NCBI GenBank assembly: GCA_916700875.1
Contig: CAKAKS010000062.1
Location: 19,724,126-19,788,125 of the forward strand
Origin: Sebastes aleutianus
Lineage: Eukaryota > Chordata > Actinopteri > Perciformes > Sebastidae
Direction of reading: 5' to 3'
Length of the DNA: 64,000 bases
Made by a program: the position numbers and the translations under genes. Shown one piece after another: positions 61,407-64,000 of the stretch (position 1 is the first letter of the stretch; the number at the start of each line of letters is the position of its first letter). The notes beneath the pieces were generated by a model. It saw only the letters and a program-made list of their open reading frames with translations. It was not told the origin of the DNA and did no database searches.

Positions 61407-64000
61407 AAAAAAAAATGTGCTGAGCCTCTACAAAATGTGCAGATATGATCAAATAACTAAATCAAATGCTTGTTTTAAATTTCTAGTTCAAGTGAGTGGT
61501 TTTCTTTATTTTTCTCTTCCTTAGGTTCAGTATTTAATGATCGCTTTCTCTGATAAAAGAGCAGCCACGTTGTCTTCTCGAGGGGGTGAGGTGGTGTCAC
61601 ACCTGAACATCTGTTGCCTCAGACTGGCAGTAAAAGAGATTATTGGGATTCTTCATGGATTTAGCGTCTTACACAAGACTGTAGCCGCCTGAATACAAGA
61701 AGTGAGTTTATATCGAGACAATGGAACACACCTCTCCTTCTAATATATTCTGAAATATTTCACATCTACGTGTGACTGAGAAACTGTTGCCAACCTGTAA
61801 GAATGCTTTCTCACACATGTAACATCGCCTCCCAAGAAGTGGCAAACAAAACAAGGAACCTCTTCTTTAGCCCGTTGTTAGAGACAGAGGGCTCGCTTAA
61901 ATCAACACGAGTCATCTGGCGAGAGAAGTCTGTGCCGTTGCATAGGTGTGAAAACGTCCCCGCCTGTCTTGTGTTTTTTGGTGGAGTGAAAAAACAATGG
62001 GGTGTTCAGGTTTGCTGTGGTGTTACTTCTCTGGAGCCACCGTTGCTCCGCCGCCAAGTTGGAATCCCCCAAAGCCATGCACGGCTGAAACTGAACCGAC
62101 TCTGCGGTGATGTCATGAAGTAGATGGGTGTGTTGGAGAAAGTTGATCCTCTTGCCTCAGAGCGCAGACTTTGGGCTAGAAGCAGGCGTTTGAGAATGGC
62201 ACGCACACACAGCACAGTTACTGTGAGTGCATTCGTATTGTTGCTGCAACACATAATCACTATATTAGGCAGTATAATTACTGATATGAGCATATAGCTG
62301 AGCCTTATGTATTGGACAAGTTCATGTCTTGTATCCTTATCTGGGGTTGAATAAAGAAATAGCAGACAGGTAAGAGTGATTAAAGGTGGAAACAGATACT
62401 CCAAGGGGGGGAAAAAAGCATAAATCTCCCCTCTTACTCCCCCTCTGCCTCCTCCCATCCTCCCTCCCTCCCTCCCTCTCTCTGCTCAGATGATTGGGGG
62501 GAATGCGAGTGAGTCAGTGGAGCGGTGCTGGGCCTTTGCCTAGTGACAGACAGTCTCCTGTGTGCTGCTCACTTCAAAGCGCCGCTGAAACCTGACTAGC
62601 TCCTTGTAAACAGTGCCGCCTGGCCCGAAGGCCCACTTCCTGCGCTTAACTCAACTTAATGGCTGGCTTGTTTGGCTTTGCACCGAAGCAGAGAGAACGA
62701 ATGAGGAGAATGGAGAGAGAGGCGGCGTCGGGTGGGGTGCTGGTGGTAAAAAGAGAGATGTGAGATTGTTTTAGGGTTTAGGAGGGAGGAGGGGTTTTGG
62801 AGAGCGTGATGGAAAATTCTGTATTATTTGGTTGCTTTTGTTTTTCTCCAGGGGAAAACAACAAAGAAAAGGGAAGGGAAGGAGAATCCAAATGAGGAGA
62901 CGTGACTGTGATTTTGTGAATATTTCAACAGAAACATTGGATCTGGCCGTTAAAACTAAATGGAATCAGATGCTCTGCATTTAACTTATGCCAGGAAGGA
63001 AAAAACTTTTCACAAAGTGGTTTTCTCTCAGTAAATCTTGATGTTGAGTCTCTTGAGTTACCTGGTGGCATTTCTCTTTATACATGCAGAGAACTGTAAG
63101 ACATTCAGGTTTATAATGATAAACCCACATTAAAGAGAAAAGGATCTACTCACGTTGTGTGAAGTTAGTTTGATACAGTAAGTTTATAATGAAAACACTG
63201 TGACAAACCCACTGTATCAAACAGTTCATATTAACTGTGCACACGAGGTGGGTAGTTGTCTAGATCCTTTTCTCTTTCATGTCGGTGCCCAGCTTTTCAG
63301 TGGCAGCCGTCTCCCACGTTGTTGATCTCACATCTTAAATCTTGCATGCAGCCGCTTCCTGCTTGCTTAAGGCAAGAAGGGACAAGCCGAGGATTGGGGG
63401 TTAAGACGGGAAGAATGCTCCTGGAGTTGATATTATGATGTCGCTCTCGTTGGGAGAAGGCCTTGGCGTGTCAGAAAAGGATCACGTTGTTAGTCACAAG
63501 CGCCAGCGTTCTCACTGTGGAGTTTGTGTGAATGTACCATTTTTTTTTTTACTGTATAAGAATGATATCAGGCCTGTGAAGGGGTTTTCAAACAGACAAA
63601 GGAAATCAGGATTGAGGAAAAAGGGGGAAAAAGAACTACCCAGACTTGTAGTAAGCCTGTTTCTAATCAAATCTTGGCACAAACTCAAGAAGAACTCCTG
63701 CTCTGAAGGCCAACACTGGATTAGTTGCAGTCATACATTATCCTAACCATAGGAGAGCAGCTGAGATTTTCCAGAGCACATACTATATCTATCTGTCTCG
63801 CTCTCCCTTGAAATCTCAACAGGAAGTGCAATATGTTCTTTCTCCTCCTATCATTGCTCTCAGAGGCAGCGGCACTGTGAGTGGGACGGAGCGTGACAAG
63901 CTGGCAGGAGAGCGACGCTTTAATGTGCATTTCAGTTTCTGACTTTGATTCAGGGCCTCCAGCCATAAATACTGGTGCTGACAGTCACCGTGAGGAGGTG
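61407..64000. other. Intergenic region downstream of fzd2
   Basis: No exon was recognised. 62420-62500 is a C/T-rich tract. 62480-62700 is low-repeat, balanced-composition sequence that could be a conserved non-coding element. 63132-63277 is a short palindrome (separate entry). The few short open frames lack recognisable domains. Confidence 0.5.
63132..63277. repeat. Short stem-loop forming repeat
   Basis: Outer arms 63132-63147 and 63262-63277 are a perfect 16-base inverted repeat (AAAGAGAAAAGGATCT). Inner arms 63168-63179 and 63211-63222 (GTTTGATACAGT) pair perfectly over 12 bases. It is probably a small snap-back MITE. Confidence 0.75.

Noticed and set aside
1..64000. CRISPR arrays, bacterial operons, tRNA genes, intact retrotransposons
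   Set aside because: I looked for regular spaced repeats, tRNA box A/B patterns and reverse transcriptase or transposase frames and found none. The tandem arrays present are ordinary satellites.

Overview
The window is vertebrate DNA, most likely from a percomorph ray-finned fish. It contains spliced genes with GT-AG introns (and apparently two minor-class introns), low gene density, many CA/GT microsatellites, and a dense set of short non-autonomous DNA transposons of the hAT, Harbinger and Tc1 kinds that are common in teleosts. No bacterial-style operon, CRISPR array, tRNA or intact autonomous transposon was seen.

Three protein-coding genes can be supported, all in the right-hand third. 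ccdc43 (+, five coding exons, 43037-46403) and meioc (-, seven coding exons, 55199-48551) are convergent. fzd2 (+, one exon, 58654-60282) lies head-to-head with meioc across about 3 kb. The meioc-ccdc43-fzd2 neighbourhood matches the vertebrate block that is on human chromosome 17q21. The products are not known to share a pathway: Fzd2 is a Wnt receptor at the plasma membrane, Meioc is a germ-line coiled-coil protein acting in meiosis, and Ccdc43 is a small, poorly characterised protein with a highly charged tail.

Positions 1-42900 form a gene-poor stretch. I found no convincing exon there. It holds a series of MITEs (several nested), an 11-bp C-rich minisatellite (7093-7297), a Harbinger derivative inserted in a hAT element inside a small duplication (13049-14175), a decayed 28S rRNA D2-domain fragment (about 26185-26440), and a 226-bp segment copied about 1.36 kb away (36628 and 37985).

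Points of most interest: two apparently consecutive U12-type introns in ccdc43, one AT-AC and one GT-AG; a 1.3-kb CTGT-rich array with higher-order structure that fills ccdc43 intron 1 and is open in all three forward frames; repeated copies of the first coding exon of meioc joined to Tc1-like transposon ends; a paired TCTCGCGAGA promoter palindrome upstream of meioc; and the 28S pseudogene. I found no clearly new multi-gene system. All exon models come from reading splice signals and frames by eye, plus memory of the protein families.
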